Source of the DNA: Bradysia coprophila
Lineage: Eukaryota; Arthropoda; Insecta; Diptera; Sciaridae
Direction: 5' to 3'
DNA length: 64,000 nucleotides
NCBI RefSeq assembly: GCF_014529535.1
Contig: NW_023503307.1
Coordinates: forward strand, 2,411,739 to 2,475,738
This document shows, piece after piece, positions 46,019 to 58,174 of the stretch; within the stretch, counting starts at the first letter, position 1, and every line of letters starts with the position of its first letter. A model generated the notes under the pieces. That model saw nothing but the letters and a program-made list of their open reading frames with translations, was not told the origin of the DNA and made no database searches. Position numbers and translations under genes: made by a program.

Positions 46019-46942
46019 CGTATCCTACGAGAATCATTTTGCATACGTACGTACTTATGCAAAATAAGTCTCTCGGCATATGAATACTGTAATTTCGTGG
46101 TTTCTCTCCTTACGATGAAAAGAACTATTGGTATAAGCCGAAATTCAACTTTGATTTGCGATTAAAGGTCAGGTCATGTCAAGCAATTGATGGATGTTCG
46201 CACTGGACGTATTAAGAATCTCAGCTTATTGTCATATGCCCTCGCAATTATTTTTTTTGCCAATTATGCCAATTATTGCTTTTCATACAAGATTGATAAA
46301 TGACGTAACCGTATTCCTGGGTGGACGTTCAATTTCGTGCAACCGCTGAAAGGGTTTCATAAAATTAATTTTAAGTTTTCATTAACGGAAACAATATTGT
46401 GACGTACGTTCAGGTACGTCTTTGTCCATCTTGGAATGATGATTACACTTTTTCTGGAATCAGTTTAGGTCAAAAGTGATAATTATTATCTTTAAAATGT
46501 TAAGGAAATATATTGATGATCGAAATTAACTTGTTACAGACGGCAAGCATAAAACCAGTATTATTGTCGGGTCTATTACTTCCATCGATGAAAGTATTTT
46601 GAATTGGTTGATTTCAGATCTCGTACTTCAATTTTTTTAACATGCATTTTACTATACATATAAATGACCATATCACTCAGAGTTTGTCATTATTTTTGTT
46701 GTCGTTATCGATAACAGATGAATAGTCAATCAACGACAAAATAGCCATTTATATAACGAGACTTGAAAAAGTTAAATTGCAAAATTTGAGATGATTAGTT
46801 AATCTAGAGAGTATGGACCGAACGGTCACTTTCATTTTTGCCACTAACATAGTTTTTCGTAAAGATGAAGTTGAACGATCCGCATACTAAAATTTTATTG
46901 TTACAGTAATTACGATGACAATTTTCACTATTGAGTTTTGCC

Positions 46943-49900
46943 TCAATTTGTCCGTGTTACATGGACATAGATTAATTCCACTGACCACATTATTAATGTT
47001 AGCACCGTCACAACGTTTATGAATACTATACAAGACGCGTAGGTTCCTGATATGTCCCTCATCACTCCAATAATCGATCCGAATATTAACAAAAATATTC
47101 CATTCGTGACCATCTGTAAACCGGATGCGGATGCTAAACGTTCAATTGGTACATGGTCTGGTATTATAACGTTCATATAAACGGTTCGAATGCCTCGTCC
47201 TATTCCCAGTATTATCATGATGAATATCATTGTGCTGTAGGATGATACCCAGAGAAAAGCTGAAAGTGGAAAATTTAATTGATTGACCCGCTACAGGATG
47301 CGTTGCACGAATTCGGTTTACCCATACGAATAACCACCAAAAACACCAAACTGATCATATACATAATTCGAGACGATTGCTCGAAATAGTCTCCAATCCA
47401 TGGCGAAACGAATCGACTTATTACGTCCGATATAGCCACCGTTGACATCAGACTGGCAACTTCAACGGTACTGAAATCCATTTCGTACAAAATGAACGGT
47501 GTTAAAATGGAAAAATTGAATTCGGCAAATATAGCAAATGAGATTCCAAGCAATATGTTGACGTAAGTCTTGTCGCGCAACAGATCCAGATCGAAGAAAT
47601 GAACGGTCCACCTGCCAACAGCACGCCAAAATGAGGTATGCTGTTTCTCGTTTATCATCTTTTCCATAGCTCTGTAAATTTGAAATAATTTAATTCAACA
47701 AACATTGGAACACTTTCAAACCGATTCCAACTGAGCGACCTACATTTTCTCCTGAATAATTTCACTCTTTCTCCTTTCCTCCTCGTCCATTTCTTCTGCT
47801 GTCTTATTTTCTTCTTCAACTATCCGACTGAATGAATGCATCAATCGCTTTGACTCATTTCGATCGAGCCCTCGTTGACCAAAGATGTCGACCGCACTAC
47901 CTAAATTTATGGTATCAATAGATCCAGTTTCGAACCATCTTTTACGTGGCTTGACGAGATGAGCATTGACCGCTCCTTCTACACTTGAGCTTCGAATGTA
48001 TTTGCTGTTCAATTCTTTCAATGAGTAGCTGTTATGAATGGCACTATCGCAACGATTCACTTGTTTCGTCGACATCTTACGCACAATTGGCATCTGCTCG
48101 CAGCCGTATATGCTCTGCATATCTATATCATGATCGATGTAATTATATGACCTATCTACGGGTTCCTCCTCATCTCCAGACGATAAGTCTATGTTATCCG
48201 AATGTTTATGTTTATCTGTATAGTAAGATCGGTGTCGATAATTTAGGTCTCATTGTTTTTAGTTCTTAAAAAACTTACGTGAATTTGCATTCGATTCCTT
48301 TATACCTATGTAAAACCCTGGCTTTACGAAAACATCGTCTGACTTTTCGTCACTGTCACTACATTCCTTTATTAGAACCTCTTCTTCAGGTTGAACTAGT
48401 ATTAGCTTCATATGCCATTTAATAGGCTGGAGCATCAGTGCGGCCATTACGGTATGAATAGATATGCCGCCAAGAATCAAAACAGTTCCATTGACACCAT
48501 AGGTCATTAATAAGTACGTGACCATAGGAGGGAAAAGAATCGGTCCTACGAAATATTTATTATTCCTCGCGAAAATTAAGTCAAAAATGAAAAACAATAC
48601 CAATACCAGCTACTGACATTGCAATACCAGTAGCTTTATTCCTCTTTTCTAGAAAGTATGTACTTATAGCAAGTTGAAACGATGATAACGATAATCCGAA
48701 TCCAGCAGCTAAAGTTTCATGAATTTTTTTTTGCATTAATTTACCGTTAATTAATCGTTTAATTCAAACTGTTTTTACCAGTCAGAAGTCCGTATGTGAA
48801 AACGAAACTAATAAAATTACTCGAGCACGAACATAGTATAATACCAAGCGCAAATGCTGCACCAGACACAATTCCAATCTTTCGATATCCAAAATTTCGT
48901 TGCAGTGCACCGTTAATTAAGCCCATCGACATACTGAAGGCTGAATTAATATTAATTACAAGTGAAATGTCACTGGCTGATAAGTTCATGGCTGTAAGTT
49001 TGTCTTTGAAGATCAGACCAAAATTCGTGATAGCAGGCACAAGAATTCCCTAAAATAAATTTATTTCCGTTAAACTTGAGGTGTAAAAGTTAGCTTTGGT
49101 TAATAAGATGAATTGCAAGAATGTATTTTTATCAAACTTATCCCGTGAATTTACTTAGGCGGATACAAGACGACATAGTGATACAACACGCAGTTAGTGG
49201 CACCATTCGTATCCACAACCAAATTTGATTCAACATTATAAAACTTAGTTTCCCGGTCTATTCGTTCAAATAATCTACTATTTTCATGTCTTGATCCAAC
49301 GCACTCCAAGCAAAAGTGGTACTCTAAATAGGGTACTGAAACTTGACAGTGCCCCATACAAAATTTTACACTGTAAAAAGAGTGGGGATAAAATTTCATA
49401 CAAAATAGTACTCTATTTGGCAGCTGTCATTAATAGCACTTTTGCTTGAAGTGCGTTGCTTGATCATAAATTTCGGAACTTTTCTCGTAATTTAGGCCCT
49501 CAACATGAAAATTTGTATACGTATCTGTTGTGGACGTTTTACTTTAGACACTTTCACTCCATTCGGGTTACAACTCGCGAAATTGCGTTAAATATACATC
49601 ACAGATACCTAAATAACTATGATCATCAGAAAAGTTAGACATTACGAAGAATAGTTATTTACGTCACAAGAAAATTTGAGTACCAGAAAATTTCAATTTG
49701 ACGCACAGCCTGGGACAGTCAAAAAAGTGCATTTTTATTCTATACGTGTTTCATCGATTTCAGCTGTTTTGCCATTGTAATTTGTATTGTGCTAAATTCA
49801 AGGACATTTAAAACAGCTGAAATCGATAAACACGAAAATCATAAAAATACACTTTTTTGACTGTCCTTGGCTGTATTACGTTTTTCATGAAAATTTTCAA

Positions 49901-51496
49901 ATTTCAATTTGATTTCTCATAGGTAAAGTATCGCGGTTCGACATGTCAAAAACAGTTCGTTTTCCGACACTTCGTGTTGAGCATCTTTCGTATGTGATTT
50001 AATTTCAAAATTCATCGAAAGTTGATATTCTTTGAATTTTGCATGGAAAGCTGATTTTCGATGAAAATAAGCGATTTAAGTGAGTTTTCAGCCTATAAAA
50101 CACAATAGTAAATGTTTTTGAGCCTAAACAAAGTGATAACAAGCATTTTCCACACCAATTTGTGATTTTCATATTTTGTTTTGAAACCTCTAACAACTTG
50201 ACGTGTCGAACCGCGATTTTTGCCATACTGTCGAACCGCGATCCAAAATGTCGAAGCCGGAATTCGATTAAAACCTTAATAATTAACTGAAATTAACATT
50301 AAAATTAACATAATTGCGCTAGTTTCGTAGAAAATTAATTGTTCCCATAGTCTAAAACAATTTCCGCATACATATCTTCCTAAAAACGGAAACAATCGAG
50401 TTGAAACTCAGATTTTCAAAATTCTTGTCGAAGCGCGATACTTTACCTACTTTCATTCTTCATTTGCAAAAATTTCTCTATTTAATTTTGGCCAACAACT
50501 CTCGAACGTCAAATATAAGCCTTCACAAAACTTATTTTTCCTGATTCCGATTTGGAAAGCAAGCCTTTGCCAATTCTGCGTATGAAATTCATTTACTGGT
50601 TGTAACATATCGGCTGCTCAAACCTTTTCCCAACTTGCTCAGGAGAGACATTTAATTCTTAGGTCATAAGTATGAGCTCCTCTGTAGCATTAGCATATCA
50701 AAAAAAAGTATTTTTCATACCTAGGACCCGACTTCGTCGCACTTTTTCTCCGTCCAATATGAAAAATACTATTCGTACCACGGACTAAAAGTCTTTTTTA
50801 GCGTATTCGATTCCAGACCTCGCCTTCGGCTCTGTCTGGAAACCTCTCACACGCTAAAAAAGACTTTTAGTCCTGGGTACGAATTTCGTACTACGAAATG
50901 TACTATTCTTGCACGATATGTTCGGGAAAGACATTTCATAATATATAAAATCATGGTAAAATATGTCGTATTTCAGTTGTCCGGTGCACAAAAAAACTTT
51001 TCTCAACTCAGTGACGAAAAGTGAAACTTTCGTTGGCTTTTTGAGAAAAACGTTGTGTACTACATATGCAACTTGGTGATAAATGTTTTTCTATCAATCG
51101 GTGGCATAAATCATTATTTAGGAGCGGATCATAACCATAAACTTGCGTTTTGGTTGTTACTTTTTTACTATTTTATCACAATGATCTATTAGAAAAACAT
51201 TATTGGTGGAAAATATCAAAAAAAAAAGTTTTTTTTCTCTTTCACATTTTTCTTTTTGATATTGATAAAAGGTACACACAACGTTTCTGAATGTTATTCA
51301 AACGGGATTAACCTATAAGCCCTATGTCGCCGTATGGAATTATGATTAAAAAAATGAAGCGTGCAATTTCTTTGTTATTTAGTTACAATTTTCTTACATA
51401 AGAAATGGCGAATGCTGCTACTATGGCCCATCCATACCCACCATCCGGTGGCACTTTCTTGATTCTTTGAGAACACTTCGATACATTGACTGCCAT
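46943..51496 (-). CDS. Monocarboxylate-transporter-like protein (SLC16/MFS), paralogue B, 7 exons
   Basis: Exons on minus 51496-51398, 49049-48779, 48708-48601, 48545-48279, 48215-47744, 47671-47322, 47259-46943 join in phase (0,1,1,1,2,1) to 627 residues. Signature VPPDGGYGWAIVAAFAISY (residues 15-33); GILVPAITNFGLIFKDKL; NFGYRKIG; a helix 5 region with AGIGPILFPP; a long cytosolic loop of about 195 residues (roughly 240-435) rich in charged residues, with NLGSAVDIFGQRG and a coiled-coil-like EEEERRKSEIIQEKM end; HFFDLDLLRDKTYVNILLG before helix 7; SRFVSPWIGDYF; GIGRGIRTVYMNVIIPDHVP; final GTYASCIVFINVVT helix. Exon 2 is 271 bp, as in paralogue A. The loop is about twice that of A. Substrate unknown; plasma-membrane location inferred from the family. 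Confidence 0.87.
49297..49458 (+). mobile_element. MITE family P5, copy 1
   Basis: Ends CAACGCACTCCAAGCAAAAGTG / CACTTTTGCTTGAAGTGCGTTG, interior GGTACTCTAAATAGGGTACTG then AAACTTGACAGTG. The same element lies in the intron of the chitin-binding gene at 55617-55758. Confidence 0.8.
49706..49873. mobile_element. Palindromic MITE
   Basis: CAGCCTGGGACAGTCAAAAA then GTGCATTTTTAT..., facing CACTTTTTTGACTGTCCTTGGCTG. Inner arms (ATCGATTTCAGCTGTTTT / AAAACAGCTGAAATCGAT) pair exactly. Only one copy was seen here. Confidence 0.72.
49920..50449. mobile_element. 530-bp element with TAGGTAAAGTATCGCGGTTC ends
   Basis: Ends TAGGTAAAGTATCGCGGTTCGACA and inverse TGTCGAAGCGCGATACTTTACCTA. The core motif GTCGAACCGCGAT recurs at about 50204 and 50227, with a variant at about 50249, as spaced internal copies. 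No coding and no evident target duplication. Confidence 0.72.
50771..50882. repeat. Hairpin with ATTCGATTCCAG loop, copy 2
   Basis: ATTCGTACCACGGACTAAAA and following GTCTTTTTTAGCGT face the inverse ACGCTAAAAAAGAC...GGTACGAAT. The loop has TCGATTCCAGACCTCG and CTGTCTGGAAACCTC, the same plan as at 11432-11505. The following sequence (50905-51090) also matches the 10.2-11.3 kb region in blocks. Confidence 0.7.
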
Positions 51497-52479
51497 TTGG
51501 TATTCTTTCTTTATTCTTGAAGAAAATATGAATAAAACGAAACGCACTGGTCAGGAAGAATAAGTCACATAATTGTAGCGATTTTTCAACGACAACACTA
51601 TCATGGATTGATTTATTTCACAAAAAATTTCCAATTTCTCAACTTATTCACATTTAACTTAGAGGTGAAACACTGTGTTGTAGAATGAACACTAATTGAT
51701 GTCACTTGATAGAATTTCCAGTAACGCGGCTCTTCTATTCGTTAATGAATCAGAATTTCGTACGTTTTTTTGTTGTTGTTGATAATTTAAAATTGATAAA
51801 AAAAATAGATTTTGTGATAGTGATTGCTTTTGCATCAAATGTTTGAACCGTTCAGTGTTCGTCTTTTGTGATTGAATTTGGTTCAATTTAGTTAGGAATG
51901 TAAATAATTAGCATATTGGTGTTGTCATTATTCTTTCACGTGTGGATTCCTTATATAATTATCGAACGTTTCTTTATCTGAACAGATTCAATGTATTGAT
52001 TTAACATCTTCTACTTCAATAGTTCGTAACATTCAAACGTCATCAAGATCCTGATCGTTGTTAACCATTTACGTTCATCTGTTATCTACAGCGCCGACAT
52101 AACCTAAGCAATTAGCTCTGACTAATGTGCACTTACATTTACAATTTCTTATTAAAACTAATGAAGTAGAAGATCTTGTGTTGACTATTTGAAACGTAAA
52201 TCAGATCAAACCGTGTACAGTCGGCGACTCTGTAAAAAATATTTTTTCATCAAAAATTGCACATGCATGAAATTCTTTGAGTAGCGATACTGAGCATCAA
52301 ATTTTTATTCCAAAACCACATTCATCGAAACACTACCCTTGCATTTTTGGTATTATTGGAAAGCTAAGACCAGTATCATATGGGAAAAACAGTTTTTTTT
52401 ATTTTTCTGTTGCTTTTCGGATGCATGGGAACCGTTAGAAGTTCGCCGAAATTATCCATTTTTTACCCATACTTTCAAC

Positions 52480-52716
52480 TGCTAATGACACCCCACACGA
52501 CCTTCTATGTTTCGTGGCCTTTGAGAAATTTCCATAAGAAAAGTGCATGTTTTAGGTTTTTAGTCACCTCTCACTAGCCACACAAGCTTGGACGATTTTT
52601 TTTTAAAGTGGTTTTGGCTTCTAGGGAGCAATATACCTATCTAGGTACATATAAAAAAATCCACTAGAAAATGCGTCCGATTTGGGCAGGCTATTTTTCA
52701 AAAGAATCCCTCCTAA
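52480..52716 (-). repeat. Solitary arm of the long-inverted-repeat element
   Basis: AATGACACCCCACACGACCT ... GAAATTT...AAGAAAAGTGCA...CACACAAGCTT...GTGGTTTTGGCTTCT...AATGCGTCCGATTT...AGAATCCCTC follows the order of the right arm at 34210-34458, with clear divergence. Only one arm is present. Confidence 0.7.
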
Positions 52717-52833
52717 CCATTCCTGTAACTATTCCTTTTTCCCGGTATCTTACATAAATAAATTGGAAGATAAAGTCAACAGTCGTAGGAGTTAAAGAAA
52801 TTAAGATTGAATTGAAACCATGTAGTAACAGTA

Positions 52834-52945
52834 CACGACAGAGTAAAGTTAACCAGGCAGGAGCGATGATTTGACCAGGGACCTGAATGATCCTAGTAGC
52901 CCTATATTTTTTGCGCTCCTGCATGGTTTATTTTACTCTGCCGTG
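52834..52945. mobile_element. Element family P4 (CACGACAGAGTAAA ends)
   Basis: CACGACAGAGTAAAGTTAACC then AGGCAGGAGCG, facing CGCTCCTGCATGG and TTTATTTTACTCTGCCGTG. 112 bp, no coding. The minimal form is at 24010-24044. Confidence 0.72.
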
Positions 52946-54326
52946 AACAAGAGCATGAAGAAAATTGGATGTCATGTCGTAGTGTTTTTGGGACTAAGCC
53001 TAACATGCCCATTTTACTTCTATATACCCATTGAAGGGTACAATCTGAAGTGAATCATAAGGAGGTTAATCACTAAGGAACTGTTCTCCCACTTCCATTG
53101 AAAACCAAAATCTAAGCGGAGAAGGTAAGGATTCCCTTTGGTGAGGGTAAGGATTCACTTCTGGTCAGCAACCGGGATATCAAAGCAAGATTGACTTAGA
53201 CTTCATTGGTAATTTAAACAAACAGGACAGGACGTAGCCTTCATTGGTGACCGAAACAAAAGCAACAGAAATGCAACAGATTGCGGTAGACTTCTTTTTT
53301 GATTGAAAAACTCAGCCGTTGCGGTAGATTTTACACTTGATCGTTGCGGTAGACCTTACATTCGATACAAAATTTCAGTGAAGACTTCATTTTTGATTAT
53401 AAAATTCAGTGTAGACCAGACGTTGCGTCCTTAACCAGGACGTTTGGGATCACTGAAAACACCCACCTGAAATGCATACAGATACATTTCTTTTCTAAAA
53501 AAGAAGCCAGAAAAAATGATGAAAAAGTGACGAATGAAGAATGAACAAACAGAGAAATCAATTCTCTTCCCTCCCACAGGTCACGTTAAGTGAATCACGA
53601 GACTGTATCGCTGTTTCGACCTCAGGTGTTGACATCGGTCGCTGGCCAGAGTGGTCTGGCCATCCTCAGTTGCTATGTCAACACCCTTCACAAGACAGCT
53701 GCTGATTCGTAACTTTGAACAAGTAGAGTACGAATTTTGCGTTGAAACAATTGGTCATCAGGCGATGGAATGCGGAAAAATTGGAAAATGCACTTTAGAA
53801 AAACCCGACAAAAACAGCACGCACCAGCAAGATAAAACAGAACAAAATCAAAGCAGAAATTAAACAAATAAACAAACAAAATGACATCATCGCTTGTACG
53901 TGCAATTTTTTTTTATACAATAAGCTTCTGGTACAGACCGCGAATAATCCGCTTCCGTTTCCGTTCGACTGAGTAATTTGAGACGTTCCGATTGACCGAG
54001 TAACTCGTGCCGTTCCGATTGACCGAACAATTCGCCTCGTTCTGTATTCCGCCAGCTAAATTGCTTCTTTCAGGCGGCAGCAACTAAAGTTGTCCATTGT
54101 CAAAAGTGTAGCTAACAAGAACGAGAATAACGCCGATTTACACACAAAAATTGACCTAAAATTGAAGCTAAATGAATTAAGTTTGAATCTGTTACTTATT
54201 TATTTTTATTATAAAATGCGAAAAAAGGCTGCTCACTAAGGCGCAGTCAGTAAGTTTTCCCTCTCAATTATAGATCTCTTCGTTTCGTGAAACTGATGAC
54301 GGAAACGTGAGGAATGGTGGGGAAAA

Positions 54327-54639
54327 GTGTGCAAACTAATCGAAACCAACTTCACAATTTCACATAGTAATGAATAAGTGAGTGCGTCCAATTCTTTGAA
54401 ATGAATGCAAATGAACTAAATACGGGGAATTTTCTTCGAAGCAAAGTTGGTTATCATCAATGAAAGTGTAAAACAGGTATGGTCTATTGTCCGCCCGGAG
54501 GACATAAAAATTTGATTTTCGTACTTAAACGCAGTCATTTTCATATTATTTTGACATAAAATGTGAGTGCGTTTAAGACGAATTCGCCGATCGACCATAC
54601 CTGTTCTAGACTTTCATTGGTTATCATTAGTTTGCACAC
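54327..54639. mobile_element. Nested hairpin element
   Basis: Outer ends GTGTGCAAACTAAT / ATTAGTTTGCACAC; inside them a second pair (TGGTTATCATCAATGAAAGT, ACAGGTATGGTC / GACCATACCTGT, ACTTTCATTGGTTATCA) bounds 54448-54624. No coding. Confidence 0.65.
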
Positions 54640-54684
54640 AAAACCGAACCGTCGATCGTCACGCCAGCGGTCATTTTAGTGATC

Positions 54685-54955
54685 TATAGGAGAATGGAGT
54701 TTAGAAACTAAGGGTAAAATCTATTACAATTTAGTACTTTTCTTCATCAAAAGCAAAGTATATAAACACTGATACCTTCAGTGTTTATATACTTTGATCA
54801 AAAGTCTGTTGTCACTGAATTATTTTTTCATAAACAAACTTCACTGCAGTGACATTTCATGGGAATGAATCAATGTGAAGTTGTTGCACGAAAAAATAGT
54901 ACAGTGAGAATGAAGTACTTTAAAAAAAATGTGGCGCCTCTACAGGCCAACCGAC
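54685..54955 (-). repeat. Dispersed repeat R1, copy 3
   Basis: Inverse of 395-621 and 838-1016 by its ends (GTGGCGCCTCTACAGGCCAACC at the right, ATAGGAGAATGGAG...AAATCTATTAC at the left). The interior has an exact hairpin AAAGTATATAAACACTGA / TCAGTGTTTATATACTTT. It ends about 110 bp before the chitin-binding gene start, so it may sit in that gene's promoter. Confidence 0.6.
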
Positions 54956-55066
54956 TAGGCGACTAAAAAATTAAAAATCGAAGAACCCATTCATCCCTTT
55001 GAAGTATGACATTTTTGTTTGCATAAAAAAAGTTTATTTTGTTTATATTTTTGAGTCTTGTGGTGT

Positions 55067-56470
55067 ATGAAACAAAATATGAATATTCTAAAAGTGACCA
55101 TGCTACTGCTACTCTTACCTGCATCGAATCAGCAAATTCCGGTTTCAGAAGAAAATTCGCATTGTGGTCAGTATGGTTTTCGGTGTGTGGATTCGGAATC
55201 ATTTCAAATATGCTCTTATGTCGATCTGGATGGACAAACCGAAGCTCCAGAAATAGTTCGAAAATGTTTGGATCACAATGTTTGTGATGAGGATAACCCA
55301 GCATACTGTACCCCATTAGATCGAATAGAAAATGGTATTACTCCCACACCGGTAGAAAAATCGGAAAAGAAAGTTTTCAGTAAACGAAGTCATGGTGGCA
55401 CTTTTTCACAAAAAGCGTTCGGTTCAGTAAGTAACAATATGGATGAGCATAGAGATCTGAACTTACGAAGTAATGATGATGACAATCCATTCGGCTTTAA
55501 TAACGACGACATCGAAACAACCACAGTCGCAACAGATAGTGATGATTATCCAATATTTAAGAATCAGCAGTTTGAGTGTGAGACATTCGGATATTTTGCA
55601 GGTATTTTAAACGAACCATCGCACTTCAAGCATGAGTGGTACTCTAAATAGGGTACTGAAACTTGACAGTGTGTCACACAAATGTAATACCCTGTCAAAT
55701 CATTTTTATGTAAAATGGAGTACTGACCACTATAATCACTTTTGCTAGAATTGCGTTGGTTGAACACAAGAAAAGCTTAAAAATTGTTGAAACGGGAAAT
55801 GTACTTTTCAGACATTTACAACGCATCGATGTTTTGGCACTGCGATCACCAATTGAAAGGGAAAGGATATATTGTACGGCATATGTTATGTTCACCTGGT
55901 AGGGTATTTAATCCAGTTCACAAAGAGTGTGTGATGATTGGCACAACCAGAAACACAAGAAATAATCTCGATCATGTAAAATCATACCAATCAGAGGATA
56001 CGTTCAAGAAAAAACGACGACCTTTCACCCACATCGAGCTGGATATGAAGTTAAACCGCAAATTTTCTTGTCGACATCGTTTACCAGGAAAGTATTCCGA
56101 TAAAACCAATTGCCGACTGTACCACTACTGTCTACCAAGAACTTATGCTCCCTTCAACGAACTAACATTTCTCTGTCCGTCTCATCTTGCTTACGATAAC
56201 GATAGAGAAACATGCAATCGCATATCGTTCGAAAGATGCATGGCCAGACTCCATCCACATGAATATAAAATCTTGTACATCGAAGTTGATGCTATTGTGC
56301 TGCAGAAACAAAAATGTAAAGTTGATTTGCGTCGACATAGCCCCGATTGCTCCGAATATCACCTGTGCTACAATGACGAGGTGGTGCATTTGAAATGCCC
56401 AGATTCGTATCGTTTTGATGAAAATTTATTAACATGCCAGCCGCAACACCTTGTTTCTTGTGACTACTAG
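55067..56470 (+). CDS. Secreted chitin-binding protein with four CBM14 (peritrophin-A) domains, 2 exons
   Basis: Exons 55067-55601 and 55812-56470 (phase 1) give 397 residues. Residues 1-22 form a signal peptide with a LLLLLP core. CBM14-like domains, each with the six-cysteine pattern and an aromatic FxxC or YHxC core: about 30-80 (HCGQYGFRC...FQICSY...C), 168-220 (FECETFGYFADIYN...FWHCD...LCSPGRVFNP...C), 264-315 (FSCRHRLPGKY...YHYC...CPSHLAYD...C), 345-395 (KCKVDLRRHSPDCSEYHLCY...CPDSYRFD...C). Between domains 1 and 2 is an acidic, Asn/Asp-rich linker. Such proteins bind chitin in peritrophic matrix, cuticle or tracheal lining. The single 210-bp intron is mostly a MITE (55617-55758). Start: first ATG in frame; another at residue 5 is possible. 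Confidence 0.87.
55617..55758 (+). mobile_element. MITE family P5, copy 2, inside the intron of the chitin-binding gene
   Basis: CATCGCACTTCAAGC / inverse of TTGCTAGAATTGCGTTG ends and the shared interior GTGGTACTCTAAATAGGGTA then CTGAAACTTGACAGTG match 49297-49458. It fills about two thirds of the 210-bp intron (55602-55811). Confidence 0.8.
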
Positions 56471-57669
56471 CAGAATATCAATGAGAAAGGCACAAGTAAA
56501 TTTTTAAGTGGAGTTATCGCGAGAGAAAGAGAGTGAGAGTGTAAGTTCGCCAATATGTGTTTTTCTTCTATGGTTGTAAGTTGAGGTCTTAATTGTGAGC
56601 ATCGTATAACAATACAGAAAAAAGATATTTTTGTATTTTACTTTTATGACCGCCATAGACATTACTTAAAATTACGGTACGCATTTTGTACGTAAATATT
56701 TTGTTTTTAGAAAATTACCAATTTTTGTGAGAAAGTTATAACAATTTGGTGTTTGTTTTCTCCATTTATTATTACGATTTTTTCCTTCTCTTTTCATTTC
56801 GTTAATAAAATCATCTGTTAATTGCATACTTTACTCGAAAATTTGCTTTTAGAATTCAAACATTAAAATGCGAAACGCAAATGTTTACAAAATAAACTTA
56901 AATATCCGCTGAGACAGCATTGGACACAGTCCAACTAAATGTGTGAAATATATAAATTGTTACACCAGATTTTCCCCATCGATCTTGTGTCGTTTGCGCA
57001 TACAACAATGTACTGTTTGAATAGCATCACTCTCATGTGTGTATGCTGGGATATGGCGAAATGTACTATCATGGGAAATTTGTTGTTCTAGTGGTATTTT
57101 ATTTACTTACTTTACTTTGAGCTAAGGTTTTCCAATTCCCACACCCCTGCCTGGACTGCATCGGAATAGCATTTAGGTATGGTGCACTGTTTTAACTCAT
57201 GCAAGGTAGACTCCCAGTCCACCTGAATCGTTGAACTCGTACCATTGTCACCGAAGTTCCTTGAAGGTTCAAAATTGCATCTCCGCCTTCATTCCTCTCC
57301 CTCTCTCATTACTCCATATATGGCACAAAGTACCTTACAATCGAAGGTTAAGAGTACCTGCGAGTACCTGGTTAAGAGAGATGCGGTATACTACTCGTAG
57401 TCATATTATCAGCAAGAAATCTTCAAGTCTTTATCCCGGGAATTTTTCCTTTACAGTATTAGTTGTCTGAATAAGGCTGCATGTACGAAGACAAGTTACA
57501 CACTAACTTTTTATCCATTTTTGGGCGGAGAATTTCACAATCCAAACAAATCAAACCCAACTGCTAGGTTTATTAGCTAATAGAAATTAGACAAAAACTC
57601 TGACTAACGAAGAGTAAAGTGTACTTTACCGCCCGCTTATAATATTATAGTACCTATTGGAAGCTGTAA

Positions 57670-57802
57670 TAGTATGTTGTGTTACAAGTATTGTAATGTT
57701 GATTTTTTCAGCACTAGACCCAAGTTTTCCTTACGAGCGAGTAAGGAAAATTGGGTCGTGTGCTGAAAAAATCAACATTACAATACGTGTAACACATCAT
57801 GC
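57670..57802. mobile_element. Palindromic MITE, family P1, copy 2
   Basis: TAGTATGTTGTGTTACAAG ... TTTTTTCAGCACTAGACCCA, loop with TTACGAGCGAGTAAG, and the inverse arm. Nearly identical to 10073-10220 over the first 65 bp. Confidence 0.78.
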
Positions 57803-58024
57803 TTTGTGCCAACCGAGAATCGAAATAGACGAGAGCACAAAAAATCATAATTTTCATTGTAAACAATCACTCTTCAAATTTGATCGATCACATTGCTTTG
57901 CATTTTCTCAAACGAATGCTGTAACAACTCATACAAATTCCATATCAACACTGCTTTGAGTGTGGTAATATCACATCAAACGGGTGCTGAAATAAGTCAC
58001 TTTACAACACTAAAATGAGTAAGC

Positions 58025-58174
58025 AAACTCACTAGTGTGTTTTTTGATCAACAAGTACATGTCCGAGCTGAAGGCAAGGTATACATATACTTGCCTTCGG
58101 CTCGGACATATACTTGTCCAAACAACAGTTACCGAAGCAAGTTGCAAGTTGCTCAAAAACACGCGAGTGAGTTT
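58025..58174. mobile_element. Hairpin element
   Basis: Outer AAACTCACTAGTGTGTTTTTT / AAAAACACGCGAGTGAGTTT and an inner exact stem ATGTCCGAGC...AAGGCAAGTATA-type (CTTGCCTTCGGCTCGGACAT). No coding. Confidence 0.68.

Larger units (their letters stand above)
44562..46942. other. Between convergent SLC16 genes, right part
   Basis: Holds a palindromic element (45184-45410), MITE P2 copy 2 (45674-46018) and the 80-bp repeat shared with 40716-40797. No gene is visible. The minus-strand transporter's 3'UTR would run into it. Confidence 0.45.
49050..51397 (-). other. Intron 1 of SLC16-B with several MITEs
   Basis: 2.35 kb bounded by TTAT|GTAAGAAA and ATTTTAG|GGAATT on minus. Holds MITEs at 49297-49458, 49706-49873 and 49920-50449 and a palindrome at 50771-50882. 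No coding signal. Confidence 0.7.
51497..55066. other. Intergenic between SLC16-B and the chitin-binding gene
   Basis: Contains a single arm of the long-inverted-repeat element (about 52480-52716), the P4 element (52834-52945), short GTTGCGGTAGA repeats (53281-53355), a block related to 42865-42985 (53583-53695), a nested hairpin element (54327-54639) and R1 copy 3 (54685-54955). No gene found. Confidence 0.5.
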
